Shown here: in pieces, positions 37,288 through 46,417 of the stretch
Layout: the number at the start of each line of letters is the position of its first letter
How positions within the stretch are numbered: the stretch's first letter is position 1
Assembly (NCBI RefSeq): GCF_014218275.1
Contig: NZ_AP023213.1
Location: forward strand, 4,394,494 to 4,458,493
From: Citrifermentans bremense
Lineage (GTDB): Bacteria > Desulfobacterota > Desulfuromonadia > Geobacterales > Geobacteraceae
Direction of reading: 5' to 3'
DNA: 64,000 bases
Position numbers and translations under genes: made by a program
The notes under the pieces: generated by a model
Seen by the model: the letters and a program-made list of their open reading frames with translations, nothing else
Databases searched by the model: none
What the model was told of the DNA's origin: nothing

Positions 37288-37308
37288 GTATAGACCCAGG
37301 CTATGGGG
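37288..37308. promoter_or_regulatory. Imperfect half-site repeat, candidate activator site
   Basis: GTATAGACCCAGGCTATGGG resembles one arm of the perfect palindrome at 37361-37396 (about 17 of 20 positions with the flanking G-run). It lies about 80 bp upstream of the sigma-54-type promoter. Confidence 0.45.
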
Positions 37309-37360
37309 GGTTGGGTGCTGCTGCTTCGAAATGCTGTGATTCCGGAAAGTTGGGGGGGGG

Positions 37361-37396
37361 TATTGCCGGAGTCTATAGCTATAGACTCCGGCAATA
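37361..37396. repeat. Perfect 36-bp palindrome
   Basis: TATTGCCGGAGTCTATAG (37361-37378) is followed without a gap by its exact reverse complement (37379-37396). It is flanked on both sides by G-runs and begins 5 bp from the stop of the NtrC-type regulator gene. It could be that gene's terminator or an enhancer for the sigma-54 promoter 150 bp away. Confidence 0.85.
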
Positions 37397-37401
37397 GGGG
37401 T

Positions 37402-38808
37402 TCAGCCGCGGGCGAGCTTCAGGCGTTTCCATAGGGATGGTTGGGAGATCCCCAACAGTCGTGCGGCCAGCGTCTGGTTGCCGCCGGAGCGGTTCATGGC
37501 CTCCTCCAGGAGGTAGTTGGCGGCGTTGGCGAAGGTCGGCAGAGGCTCGAAGCCTGCAAAGGGGTTCTGGTCTGGTACCCGCTCCGCAACGCCTCCGCCG
37601 GCGGCGCCGATCGCCTTTATAAAGGAATCCATGGAGAGCATGCGCTCCTTGTGGGTGCTGACCGCGTCGAACACCATCGCCTTGAATTCCCTTACGTTAC
37701 CCGGAAAGCTGTAAGTGGAAAGGAGCTGCACCAGCCCAGGAGGCGGCGTAGGCTTCTTCTTCTCCAGCATCTTCGCGGCTTGCTCCAGGAACAGGTCGAG
37801 CAGGTACGGGATGTCCCCTTTGCGGCTGCGCAGCGGCGGTACCTCGACGTGGTGGGTGCGCAGCCGGTAGAACAGGTCGCGCCGGAAGCTCCCTTGCGCG
37901 ACCTTGGCCTCAAGGTTCTGGTGGGTCGCCACCACGATGCGCGCCTTGAGGCGCCGGGGCTGGTCGCTGCCGAGCGGGAAATACTCCCCCTCCTGGAGCA
38001 GCCGCAGGAGTTTCACCTGCGATGCGATGCTCAGATCCCCTATCTCGTCGAGGAACAGGGTTCCGTTCGTGGCCGCCTCTATCATGCCGCGGCGGACCCC
38101 TTCCGCACCGGTGAAGGCGCCGCGGACGTGCCCGAAGAGGGTGTCCGCGAAAACGGTGTCGTCCAGGCCCGCCACGTTGACCGCCACCAGATCACCCCGG
38201 CAGCCGCTCAACCGGTGGGTGGCCTGGGCCAGGAGCTCCTTGCCGCAGCCGCTCTCGCCGGTGATCAAGAGCGGGAGCGGACTTACGGCCACAGCCTCGA
38301 TATAGGCGAAGATGGCCTGCATGGCGCGGTCCGCCGTGCAGATGGCACGGAAGGCCTCCGGATGCTGCAGCTCGCAGGAGACGAAGCGCCGCGTCATCTC
38401 CTTGTTGTCGCGCTGCAGTTCCAGGTGCTTGATAGCGCGTTGGACGCCGCAGACGATCCGCTCCTCGTCGTCCGTCTTCACGTAGTAATCGTAGGCGCCC
38501 AGCTTCATGCAGTTCACCACCTTGCCCACCTGGTTCAGGCCGCTGACCACAATCACCGCCACCGCGGGAAAGCGCTCGGCGATCTGGATCAGCAGTTCCT
38601 CTCCAGAGAGATACGGCATGGTCAGGTCGAGGAGAACCAGGCCGGTCTCCCCCTGCGAGATGATCTCCAGCACCTTCCGGCTGTCGCTGCAGCACTCCAC
38701 GTTGGTGATTCCGGAGCTGCTCTCCAGCGCCAGGGAGAGCGAGCGGAGCCAGGCCGGTTCATCGTCCACCAGCAGCACGCGGAAGGATGGGTAGAGCTCA
38801 CTGTCCAT
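37402..38808 (-). CDS. NtrC-family sigma-54-dependent response regulator
   Basis: This 468-residue protein has a receiver domain (1-125; acidic pocket Asp15-Asp16, phospho-acceptor Asp61), an AAA+ domain (about 155-385) with Walker A GESGCGKE (184-191) and the sigma-54-contacting GAFTGA loop (230-235), and a C-terminal Fis-type helix-turn-helix (GGNQTLAARLLGISQPSLWKRL). It overlaps the sensor kinase gene by 11 nt, so the two form a two-component system. The start at 38808 follows the kinase reading frame and GGAGCAAC. The adjacent operon has a sigma-54-type promoter, so it is the likely target. Confidence 0.94.
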   Translation of the reverse strand: MDSELYPSFRVLLVDDEPAWLRSLSLALESSSGITNVECCSDSRKVLEIISQGETGLVLLDLTMPYLSGEELLIQIAERFPAVAVIVVSGLNQVGKVVNCMKLGAYDYYVKTDDEERIVCGVQRAIKHLELQRDNKEMTRRFVSCELQHPEAFRAICTADRAMQAIFAYIEAVAVSPLPLLITGESGCGKELLAQATHRLSGCRGDLVAVNVAGLDDTVFADTLFGHVRGAFTGAEGVRRGMIEAATNGTLFLDEIGDLSIASQVKLLRLLQEGEYFPLGSDQPRRLKARIVVATHQNLEAKVAQGSFRRDLFYRLRTHHVEVPPLRSRKGDIPYLLDLFLEQAAKMLEKKKPTPPPGLVQLLSTYSFPGNVREFKAMVFDAVSTHKERMLSMDSFIKAIGAAGGGVAERVPDQNPFAGFEPLPTFANAANYLLEEAMNRSGGNQTLAARLLGISQPSLWKRLKLARG

Positions 38809-40516
38809 TGTTGCTCCCTGCCACGGCACCCGGCAGGGAAAGGGTGACCGTGGTCCCCTCCCCTAGGCGCGAATCGAAGGCGATTTCGCCGCCGTGGTCC
38901 TTGATTATGTTGGCGGAGATGGAGAGCCCCAGCCCGGTTCCCCCGCTCTCGCGCTTGGTGGTGAAGAAAGGGTCCGTGAGGTGCTTCAGGTGCTCAGGCG
39001 AGATCCCGCTCCCCTGGTCACGGACCGTGAGCAGGACCCTGCCGTTCCCCGCATCGTACCCTGTCTGAAGCGCGATGGCGCGGCTGGGGTCGGGGAGAGC
39101 CTGCCCTGCGTTCATGACCAGGTTCACCACCACCTGCTCCAGCCTCTGTTCGTTTCCGAACACGGCAGGCAAAGCTTCGGCATAATCGACGCTGAAATTG
39201 TTGGTGAACTTGCGGATCGCGACGTCCACCAGGCGTACCGCCGTCTGCACCACCTGGTTGAAATCCAGCAGCTCCTTGCGGGCCTCGTCATCCTTGCGGG
39301 CGAAGTTCTTCAGATCCTCGACGGTCTTCTTGATCCGCTCGGCGCCATCCTGCATCTCGTCCAGCATCAGCGGCACTTCCTGCCGCACCCGCTGATACCG
39401 GATCCCCCCCAGGGTCAGCTCTCCCTCTTCCTCCTGGTAACGGTCGAGGATCAACTCCGCGTCGCGGAAAATCTTCTTCAGCGTAGGCATGTTCATCAGG
39501 ATGATTCCGGTGGGGTTGTTGATTTCGTGGGCCACCCCTGAGACCAGGATACCCAGCGCAGCCATCTTGTCCGCCTGCACCAGCTGCTGCTGGTTTCTCT
39601 GCAGCTCCGCCAGGGCGTTGGAAAGCGACTCGGTACGCTGCGCAACCTGCCTGCGCAGCGAGTAGGACCAGAGCACCGTACCCAGCAGGACCAGGGAAAG
39701 GGGAATCACGACCAGCGCCGCGTACTTGGCCACGTCGAGCCAGGAGGTGCGCTGCGGCTCCAGCACCCCGATCCACCTGTCGTAGATCTCGTTGAATTCC
39801 CCCGTTTTCTTGAGAATAGAGAGCCCTTCGTTCATCTGGGCCACCAGCTCGGCATTACCCTTTTTCACCGCGTAGCAGTAGTACCGCTGCGGCGCCACGT
39901 TGGTGGCTACCGGCACCAGGTTAGAAAGCTTCTCTTCGCGGATGATATACATGGCGGGGAGCAGGGCCACTACGGCGTAGTCGCAGCGCCCAGCGGCCAG
40001 TTGCTGCAGCGTCTCCCGGGGGCTGCCGGTCAGCACCAGGTCCGCATCGAGGTGCTTATCCTGAAAGTAGCTGTGCATGCCGCCGCCGCTATGCACCAGC
40101 ACCTTTTTCCCCTTGAGCTCTTCCAGGCTTTTCACCGCCGGCGTCCCTTTTCTGGCAAAGATGGCCTGAACTATTATGGAATGGGGGGTGGAGAAATCGT
40201 ATTCCTGGGCCCTTGCATCGGAATACGAGAGCCCTTCCAGCATGTCAACCTCACCGCTGTCGAGCTCCTTGAGAATCTTGCCGAAATCGTCAAGGCGGAT
40301 CTCGATCTGCATCCCCATTACCCTGGCGATGGCCCGTGTCAGGTCCACGATGAAGCCGCGAGGCTCGCCGGTTTTGTCCAGAAACTGGTACGGAGGATAG
40401 TTGCTGTTGCCGCCCACAACGATGACCCTGAGGTCGCGGCCGGGCGCCGGCCCGGCGTGCGCCGAGGAGACAATAAGGGCGAGAACGGCCAGCAGCAAAA
40501 GTGTTTTGATGGACAT
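38798..40516 (-). CDS. Sensor histidine kinase with periplasmic solute-binding domain
   Basis: This 572-residue protein has a signal anchor (1-21), a periplasmic SBP_bac_3-type domain (about 28-250; GNSNYPPYQFLDKTGEPRG), a membrane helix (264-284), a coiled coil, and a kinase core with H-box GVAHEINNP (His330), N-box (NLVMNAGQAL) and GGTGLGLSIS. It binds a small molecule in the periplasm, possibly an organic acid or an amino acid, and should phosphorylate the overlapping NtrC-type regulator. The SBP_3 family usually binds polar amino acids; the ligand here is open. Start at 40516 follows AGGAGC. Confidence 0.93.
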   Translation of the reverse strand: MSIKTLLLLAVLALIVSSAHAGPAPGRDLRVIVVGGNSNYPPYQFLDKTGEPRGFIVDLTRAIARVMGMQIEIRLDDFGKILKELDSGEVDMLEGLSYSDARAQEYDFSTPHSIIVQAIFARKGTPAVKSLEELKGKKVLVHSGGGMHSYFQDKHLDADLVLTGSPRETLQQLAAGRCDYAVVALLPAMYIIREEKLSNLVPVATNVAPQRYYCYAVKKGNAELVAQMNEGLSILKKTGEFNEIYDRWIGVLEPQRTSWLDVAKYAALVVIPLSLVLLGTVLWSYSLRRQVAQRTESLSNALAELQRNQQQLVQADKMAALGILVSGVAHEINNPTGIILMNMPTLKKIFRDAELILDRYQEEEGELTLGGIRYQRVRQEVPLMLDEMQDGAERIKKTVEDLKNFARKDDEARKELLDFNQVVQTAVRLVDVAIRKFTNNFSVDYAEALPAVFGNEQRLEQVVVNLVMNAGQALPDPSRAIALQTGYDAGNGRVLLTVRDQGSGISPEHLKHLTDPFFTTKRESGGTGLGLSISANIIKDHGGEIAFDSRLGEGTTVTLSLPGAVAGSNNGQ

Positions 40517-40599
40517 GGCAAGCGGCTCCTGAGACACAGCAGGTAACATCTATTGCCAAGCGGGAAACAGCACAAGGGAGTCTGGGGAAAGTTGCGCCA

Positions 40600-40629
40600 C
40601 TTATAGCACCTGTGGCAACTTCGCGTCAA
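40600..40629 (-). promoter_or_regulatory. Promoter of the sensor kinase-regulator operon
   Basis: On the minus strand TTGACG (40629-40624), 18-bp spacer, TATAAG (40605-40600). An imperfect inverted repeat (AGTTGC-GCCAC / GTGGC-AACT, 40590-40620) overlaps it and may be an operator. Confidence 0.5.
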
Positions 40630-40797
40630 CAAAGCATTTCCGCCAGCCATCAAGTGTCAGCACCTTCTCCGGCCCCTCCGACCCCACCGGGAAGGAGGTC
40701 ATAAAAAGCACATGCCATATTAAAATGAATCCATATTGCTATAATGTTTCCTGGCCCGGCCATGGCAGCCGGGGAATACCAGGAAAGGGGCGCCGAT

Positions 40798-41988
40798 ATG
40801 GGAACTTCTGCAGGTGTTGGCCTCAGCCTTCACAAAAACCCGGCCGAAGCAGGTAAGGAAGCTGCTCTCCAGGCCATGGAACGGGGCGGGATGGCAAAAC
40901 CCGATTTCGTCTTCGTCTTTGCCACGGTGGGTTACGACCAGAAGCTTCTGATAGGCTCGATCCGGGATGCCTCCGCCGGCGCCCCCTTGAGCGGCTGCTC
41001 CGGCGAGGGGATCATCACGGCGGGAGCCGCCGCCGAGACCAATTTCGGGGTCTGCGTGCTGGCGATAGCCTCCGACGAGCTCCGCTTCGCCAACGCCTGC
41101 GTCCAGGGGCTCGACGCGGGCTACGCCCGCGCGGGGGAGGAGTTGGCCGAAGAGGTCCGCCCCCTTCTGGAGGCAGACACCGTCGCCTGCTTCCTTTTTG
41201 CCGACGGCCTCCTCTTCGATTTCGATCCCTTCCGCGACGCCTTCGAGAGGACTCTAGGCCGCGACAGAAAGCTCCCCCTGTTCGGAGGCCTTGCCGCCAA
41301 CAACCTTTCCACCCGGAAAACCTACCAGTACCACAACGACCGGGTGATCTCCGAGGGGATCTGCTGCGTCGTCATGTCCGGAAACGCGCGGCTCGCCTGG
41401 GGGGTCAACCACGGCTGCGTCCCGGTCGGGACCCGGCGCACCATCACCCGCTGCCAGGGCAACATCATCTACGAGATCGACGGCATCCCGGCCCTGAAGG
41501 CGTTGAAGGAGTACATCGAGAACGGCTCCGCCAGCGACTGGAACAGGGTCACCCTCAACCTTTGTCTCGGTTTCAAGACACCTGAACACCTGCGGCAGGA
41601 GTACGGCGAGTACATCATCCGCTACATGATGGACAAAAACGACGCAGAGGGGTGGGTAAGCATCCAGTCGGACGTGACCCAGGGAAGCGCCCTCTGGATC
41701 ATGAGACGGGACAAGGAGCTGATGCGGGAAGGGCTGCAGGCGATATCGGAGCATATCCGGGAGCAGCTGGGGACGAGCCGCCCCAAGCTGGTGATGCAGT
41801 TCGAATGCATGGGGCGCGGGCGGGTGGTGTACCGCGAGCAGGAGAAGATCGAGCTGCTCAAGTCCCTGCAGGATGACCTGGGAGCGGGACTTCCCTGGAT
41901 CGGATTCTACTCCTACGCGGAGATCGGCCCAGTCTCAGGCTACAACTGCATCCACAACTTCACGTCCGTGCTTTTGGCCGTCTATTAG
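40798..41988 (+). CDS. FIST domain protein
   Basis: This 396-residue protein has FIST N and FIST C domains covering most of its length. Conserved parts include PLSGCSGEGIITAG and LPLFGGLAANN, and a C-terminal FIST C region ending PWIGFYSYAEIGPV. FIST domains are thought to bind small ligands such as amino acids and act as input modules in signal transduction. The gene lies 16 nt upstream of a histidine kinase, so it is a likely sensor partner. ATG 40798 follows GGAAAGGGG; upstream ATG 40744 would fall in a promoter-like TATAAT region. Confidence 0.9.
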   Translation: MGTSAGVGLSLHKNPAEAGKEAALQAMERGGMAKPDFVFVFATVGYDQKLLIGSIRDASAGAPLSGCSGEGIITAGAAAETNFGVCVLAIASDELRFANACVQGLDAGYARAGEELAEEVRPLLEADTVACFLFADGLLFDFDPFRDAFERTLGRDRKLPLFGGLAANNLSTRKTYQYHNDRVISEGICCVVMSGNARLAWGVNHGCVPVGTRRTITRCQGNIIYEIDGIPALKALKEYIENGSASDWNRVTLNLCLGFKTPEHLRQEYGEYIIRYMMDKNDAEGWVSIQSDVTQGSALWIMRRDKELMREGLQAISEHIREQLGTSRPKLVMQFECMGRGRVVYREQEKIELLKSLQDDLGAGLPWIGFYSYAEIGPVSGYNCIHNFTSVLLAVY

Positions 41989-42004
41989 GTTGCCAAGGAT
42001 TGCT

Positions 42005-43864
42005 ATGGAAAAAGCGACGCCCATCGAAAACCAGGGCCTGGAGCAGCAGTTGGCTGTCCTGCGCCGCGAGAACGAGGAACTGGCCCAACAGGTAAAAAGG
42101 CTGATCCGGGCGGAGGGGAAGCTCTACGAGTACCAGCAGGTGCTGGACGCCCAGCTGAACGAGTACAAGGGGCTCTACGACCTGAGCCGGAGGCTCAGCG
42201 GGAGCTTCGACATCGAGGCACTGTTCCGGGAGACCGTGCAGTACGTGGTCCAGCAGCTCGAGTACGAACGCGCCATCCTGCTGCGCCGCGCCGAAACCTT
42301 TACCTACCGCGTCTTTGCTCTGGACGGTTATTACGATCCAGAGGAAAAAGAGCAGATTGCCGCCATCACCATGAAGTTCGGGGCCCCCTGCCTCTCCCCC
42401 CTTCTTGCCGGCAGAGAACACGTCACCTGCGCCGCCTCCGGGAAGGAACCCGGGAACGGATGCCGGCGGCGCCTCTTGATGGACGAATTCCTGGTATACC
42501 CCCTGGGACACGACGAGGTCCCCCACGCCCTGCTGGTGGTCGGCAACACCGCTGCCAGCGCCACCTTCCACCGGCGGGTGGAGGAGAGCGAACCGGCCCT
42601 TTTGAGCATGGGGAACCTGGTCGGCCTGGTCTCCTCTCTTTTGGACACCCAGATCTTCTTCGAACGGATGATGGAGGCCCGCGAACAGGAACGGGTCGCC
42701 GAGGCGAAGTACCGCAGCCTCTTCGAGAACGCGGCGGAAGGGATCTTCCGCAGGACCCCCGAGGGGAGATACCTCGACGCGAACCCCGCCCTGGCTCACA
42801 TGATGGGATACTCCTCGCCTGAGGAGCTGGTCGCCTCGGTCACCGACATCGGCTCCCAGGTCTACGTGGACCCGTCTTCCTACGCCGAGATGCAGAGGGT
42901 GCTGGCGGCGCACGGCAGGGCCGAGAGGTTCGAGACGCAGATCTACCGCAAGGATAGAAGCGTGATCTGGGTCTCCCTGAGCCTGCGTGCGGTGCGGGAC
43001 AGTGAAGGGAAGGTGCTCTTCTACGAGGGGATGTCCGAGGAGATCACCAAGCGCAAGATCGCCGAGGCGGCGCTGCGCGAGAGCGAGCAGAAGTACCGGC
43101 AGTTGAGCGAGGCGCTCGAGCGGCGCGTGAAGCAGGCGGTCGGAGAGCTGCGCCAGAAGGACAAGATGCTGATCATGCAGGGGCGGCAGGCGGTGATGGG
43201 GGAGATGTTGAGCAACATCGCCCACCAGTGGCGCCAGCCCTTGAACATGCTGGCCCTGCTGGTCCAGGACGTCCAGTTGACACACAGGCAGACGGGATTG
43301 AGCGACCGTTTCATAGAGGAGAACGTCAAAAGGAGCATGGAGATCATCCGGCAGATGTCCCAGACCATCGACGACTTCCGGTATTTTTACCGCCCGGACA
43401 GGGAAAAGCTGGTCTTCACGGTGAGCGAACCGCTGGAGAAGGCGCTGGCCCTGCTGGACGGGAGCTTAAGGATGCACAGCATCGAGGTCCAGGTTCTAAA
43501 AATCGGCGAGCCCGCCATAAAGGGGTACCTAGGGGAGTTCGTCCAGGTACTGCTCAACATCCTGATCAACGCGCGCGACGCGCTCATCGCCAGCCACACC
43601 TCTTCGCCTGTCATCACCGTCAGGCTCTGCGAGGAGGGGGGGGAAACGGTGGTCAGCATCGCCGACAACGCCGGCGGCATACCCGAGGAGATCAAGGAGA
43701 AGATCTTCGAGCCCTACTTCACCACCAAGGGGCCCGACCAGGGGACCGGCATCGGGCTTTTCATGTGCAAGACCATCATCGAGAAGAGCATGAACGGCAG
43801 GCTCTGCGCCAGGAACAGCGGCGATGGGGCCGAGTTCGTCATCACTGTCCCCAAAATTCCCTGA
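42005..43864 (+). CDS. PAS/GAF sensor histidine kinase, partner of the FIST protein
   Basis: This 619-residue protein starts with a coiled coil (about 10-60) and a GAF-like region (about 65-220), then a PAS/PAC domain (about 235-360), and a kinase core of the HWRQP-type: SNIAHQWRQPLNMLALL (His407), N-box, GGIPEEIKEKIFEPYFTTK and GTGIGLFM. There is no membrane segment. It begins 16 nt after the FIST gene and so is translationally close to it. The response regulator is not adjacent. It overlaps the 3' end of the convergent helicase gene by 23 bp. Confidence 0.92.
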   Translation: MEKATPIENQGLEQQLAVLRRENEELAQQVKRLIRAEGKLYEYQQVLDAQLNEYKGLYDLSRRLSGSFDIEALFRETVQYVVQQLEYERAILLRRAETFTYRVFALDGYYDPEEKEQIAAITMKFGAPCLSPLLAGREHVTCAASGKEPGNGCRRRLLMDEFLVYPLGHDEVPHALLVVGNTAASATFHRRVEESEPALLSMGNLVGLVSSLLDTQIFFERMMEAREQERVAEAKYRSLFENAAEGIFRRTPEGRYLDANPALAHMMGYSSPEELVASVTDIGSQVYVDPSSYAEMQRVLAAHGRAERFETQIYRKDRSVIWVSLSLRAVRDSEGKVLFYEGMSEEITKRKIAEAALRESEQKYRQLSEALERRVKQAVGELRQKDKMLIMQGRQAVMGEMLSNIAHQWRQPLNMLALLVQDVQLTHRQTGLSDRFIEENVKRSMEIIRQMSQTIDDFRYFYRPDREKLVFTVSEPLEKALALLDGSLRMHSIEVQVLKIGEPAIKGYLGEFVQVLLNILINARDALIASHTSSPVITVRLCEEGGETVVSIADNAGGIPEEIKEKIFEPYFTTKGPDQGTGIGLFMCKTIIEKSMNGRLCARNSGDGAEFVITVPKIP

Positions 43865-46238
43865 TGTCGCTCAGTATGGCTCCGGAGACCAGCTCGTTGG
43901 CCCCCGATTCGAACCAGTCACTCGGCATGGCGCTGCTGTACTCCTGCTGCAGGAAACGGTCGTCCATAAGGACGATGAGCCCGCGGTCCGTTTCCGAGCG
44001 GATCACCCGCCCCGCCGCCTGGATCGCCTTGGCCATGGCCGGGATGGTGTAGGCGTACTGGTAGCCGTTGCCGTAATTGCGCTGGTAGTACCCCCTCATC
44101 TCCTCCCGCTCCAGGTCGAAGTTGGGCAGCGGCGGCCCGACCACGAAAGCTCCGATCACCATCTCTCCCGCGTAATCCACCCCCTCGGAAAGAGAGCCCC
44201 CCTGGACCGCGAAGACCAGTGTCGGGGCGTCCCCGGCGCGCAGCCGCTCCAGGATCTCGGATACCCTCGCCCTGCTCATCTTCCTCTCCTGGAGCAGCAC
44301 CTCGACCCCTTCCGGCGCCTGGAAGAGCTCCGCCACCCGCTCCAGGAAGACGAAGCTCGGGAAAAAGGCGAGGTAGTTGCCGCTTTTCAGCGCCACCACC
44401 CGGGCCAGGACCTCCGCGATCCGGTCGTAATTGCGCTCGCGCTGCGAGTACCTGGTCGAGACCTGCGGGATGATCATCAGCTTGCGCAGCCAGCTGGGAA
44501 AGGGGCTCTGGAACTCTGCGCAGCGCACCACCCCGGGGTCGAGCCCGGAAAGCTTCGCGTAGTACTCGAACGGCTTCAGGGTCGCCGAGAAAGCGACCAC
44601 CTGCTGGTACTCCGCATAGCGGTCCGAAATCAGGGCGGAGGCGTCGCAGCAGGTGATCTTGACGCTCCCCCCGCCGGGACCCGGCTCGCAGGAGGTGAAA
44701 AACTCCTGCCGCTTGGAGCCTGCTGCAAACTCGAGGATCTCGGCAAACTCCCCCCAGTAATGGCAAAGCCTCAACACCGGGTCCTTTTGCCGGATCTCCA
44801 CCTCCGCCTCGAGGTAGCGCGACAATAACGCCCGCAGCCTAGCGTCCAACTCCAGGAAAGGGGCGACAGGGGGCTCTATCCGCGCCGGGCGACCACCCTT
44901 GCCGCCCCCGCAGCAGGCCGCCACCGCCGCCAGGCACTGCTCCAAAAGCTCCAGGGCGTCGCGCCGGAATGGCTTGGGAAGCTCCGCCAGCTCGCCCCGC
45001 ATCCCCTCCAGAAGCTGGCTGGAGAGCCTGGGGGAGTAGTAATCCATGGCGCGCGATGGGAGGTTATGGGCCTCGTCTATCACCAGGTTCGGCTTCCCGG
45101 CCTGCTCCACGGCAAGTGAGGCGGCCCGCCCCAGCGCGGACCTGGGGGCGAAGACGTAGTTGTAATCGCAGATCACCAGATCTGCCATCGGCACCGCCTC
45201 GATCTGCAGCTCGAAGGGGCAAACCTGGTACTTCTCACCCAGTTCCCGGAAGGTCCCCGCCTTCAGCTTCCTTTTCCTGGCCATGAGCTCCACAACGCCG
45301 TGCCGTGCCAGCTTCCCGTAGTAGTCGCGCGCGTACTCGCAGTACTCAGGGGTGCAGATCGGCTCGTTCATGAAACAGATCCTCCCCTTCGCGGTCACGG
45401 TGAGCGAACGCAGCCGCACCCCCGCGTCGCGGAAGCGCTCCATGGCGTCCTCCGCCACCTCGTGCTGGCTGTTTTTCGGCGTCACGTAGCAAACGGTCTG
45501 ACCGCGCTCAAGCGCCTGCTTTAGCACCGGGTGCAACACCCCCGCGGTTTTCCCGAGCCCGGTCGGCGCCTGGATCAGCATGGGGCGTCCCTCCACCATG
45601 CCGCGCTCTATTTCCCCCATCAGCTCAAGCTGCCCGGGACGGGGGGCAGCAAAGGGAAAGGGGAAGTTTTTGGCCGCCTTCCTCCTCCTGTGGGCGCGTT
45701 TGGCCGCCTCTGCGGCTTCCAGCGCCAGCTGGTCCAGGCGCAGCTCCAGCCAAACCCGGTACGCCTCCAGATCAAGCTGCACCGGGAGGTCCTCACAGGC
45801 GCCGTTTCTGGAGGAAACGAGATGAAAGGAGAGGCCCGGCACCACGCCGTGCTCCAGCCAGTGGAAGTAGCCGTAGGTGAGAAGCTGCAGCGAGTACGGC
45901 TCGTCCATGCCGGAAGACGAGAGCCTGCGTTTTAGCTCCCACAGGTTGAAGCAGCTCTTGATTTCCTCGATGCATGGGGGGTCCCGCCGGAAGATGCCGT
46001 CCAGACGGCCGTTCACCTGGAACTGGAACCCTCCCCTTTCGAAGACGCGGCTGACCGGCACCTCGGCCTGGTAGCTGGGATCCGCCTGCGCCCGTTTTTT
46101 CTGGACCCGGAGATGGATCTCGCGCCCCTCCGCGCTGCTGCGGTCGTGGCCGGAACGCGCCTCGATGCTCCCTGTGCGGGGAACGGGAAGGGCGAAATCC
46201 CCAACCGGGATGTTGATGATAGTGGGTGCAGGCTTCAT
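43842..46238 (-). CDS. RecB-type nuclease / XPD-DinG-type iron-sulfur helicase fusion
   Basis: This 798-residue protein combines two domains. The N-terminal part (about 30-190) has all hallmarks of a RecB-type PD-(D/E)XK nuclease: GREIH (38-42), GRLD (77-80), EEIK (91-94, acidic-x-Lys) and QxxxY (118-122). The rest is a superfamily 2 helicase of the XPD/DinG type with Walker A APTGLGKT (224-231), DEAH (388-391) and four cysteines for a 4Fe-4S cluster (Cys288, Cys295, Cys300, Cys340). The C-terminal helicase motifs include GGSLSEGVD and QAAGRVIRS. It could unwind and cut DNA flaps in repair. The nuclease activity is inferred from motifs. Confidence 0.88.
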   Translation of the reverse strand: MKPAPTIINIPVGDFALPVPRTGSIEARSGHDRSSAEGREIHLRVQKKRAQADPSYQAEVPVSRVFERGGFQFQVNGRLDGIFRRDPPCIEEIKSCFNLWELKRRLSSSGMDEPYSLQLLTYGYFHWLEHGVVPGLSFHLVSSRNGACEDLPVQLDLEAYRVWLELRLDQLALEAAEAAKRAHRRRKAAKNFPFPFAAPRPGQLELMGEIERGMVEGRPMLIQAPTGLGKTAGVLHPVLKQALERGQTVCYVTPKNSQHEVAEDAMERFRDAGVRLRSLTVTAKGRICFMNEPICTPEYCEYARDYYGKLARHGVVELMARKRKLKAGTFRELGEKYQVCPFELQIEAVPMADLVICDYNYVFAPRSALGRAASLAVEQAGKPNLVIDEAHNLPSRAMDYYSPRLSSQLLEGMRGELAELPKPFRRDALELLEQCLAAVAACCGGGKGGRPARIEPPVAPFLELDARLRALLSRYLEAEVEIRQKDPVLRLCHYWGEFAEILEFAAGSKRQEFFTSCEPGPGGGSVKITCCDASALISDRYAEYQQVVAFSATLKPFEYYAKLSGLDPGVVRCAEFQSPFPSWLRKLMIIPQVSTRYSQRERNYDRIAEVLARVVALKSGNYLAFFPSFVFLERVAELFQAPEGVEVLLQERKMSRARVSEILERLRAGDAPTLVFAVQGGSLSEGVDYAGEMVIGAFVVGPPLPNFDLEREEMRGYYQRNYGNGYQYAYTIPAMAKAIQAAGRVIRSETDRGLIVLMDDRFLQQEYSSAMPSDWFESGANELVSGAILSDIREFWGQ

Positions 46239-46276
46239 GGGAGAACTCTTGACGGGAGGATCGGGAGGACCGACCG

Positions 46277-46295
46277 GCTACTTCTTTGAAGTAGC
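46277..46295. promoter_or_regulatory. Perfect hairpin GCTACTTC-TTT-GAAGTAGC
   Basis: An 8-bp perfect inverted repeat with a 3-nt spacer lies between the divergent helicase and cytochrome genes; operator or leader hairpin. Confidence 0.4.
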
Positions 46296-46417
46296 GACAC
46301 TTTCCGATGAATGACCTGCGCTTGTCAAGTTAAGAATGCCGGAGATTGCAATCCATGAGGAACCGGGTATCCTCTCCTCTGTGCATTCTCATTACTTGCC
46401 CAAAGGAGATCTCACCA

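Noticed and set aside
40752..40767. Possible sigma-54 promoter (TGGCCCGGCCATGGCA) before the FIST gene
   Set aside because: GG and GC are correctly spaced, but the sequence is GC-rich with a poor -12 box (TGGCA) and leaves a very short leader; chance match is likely.
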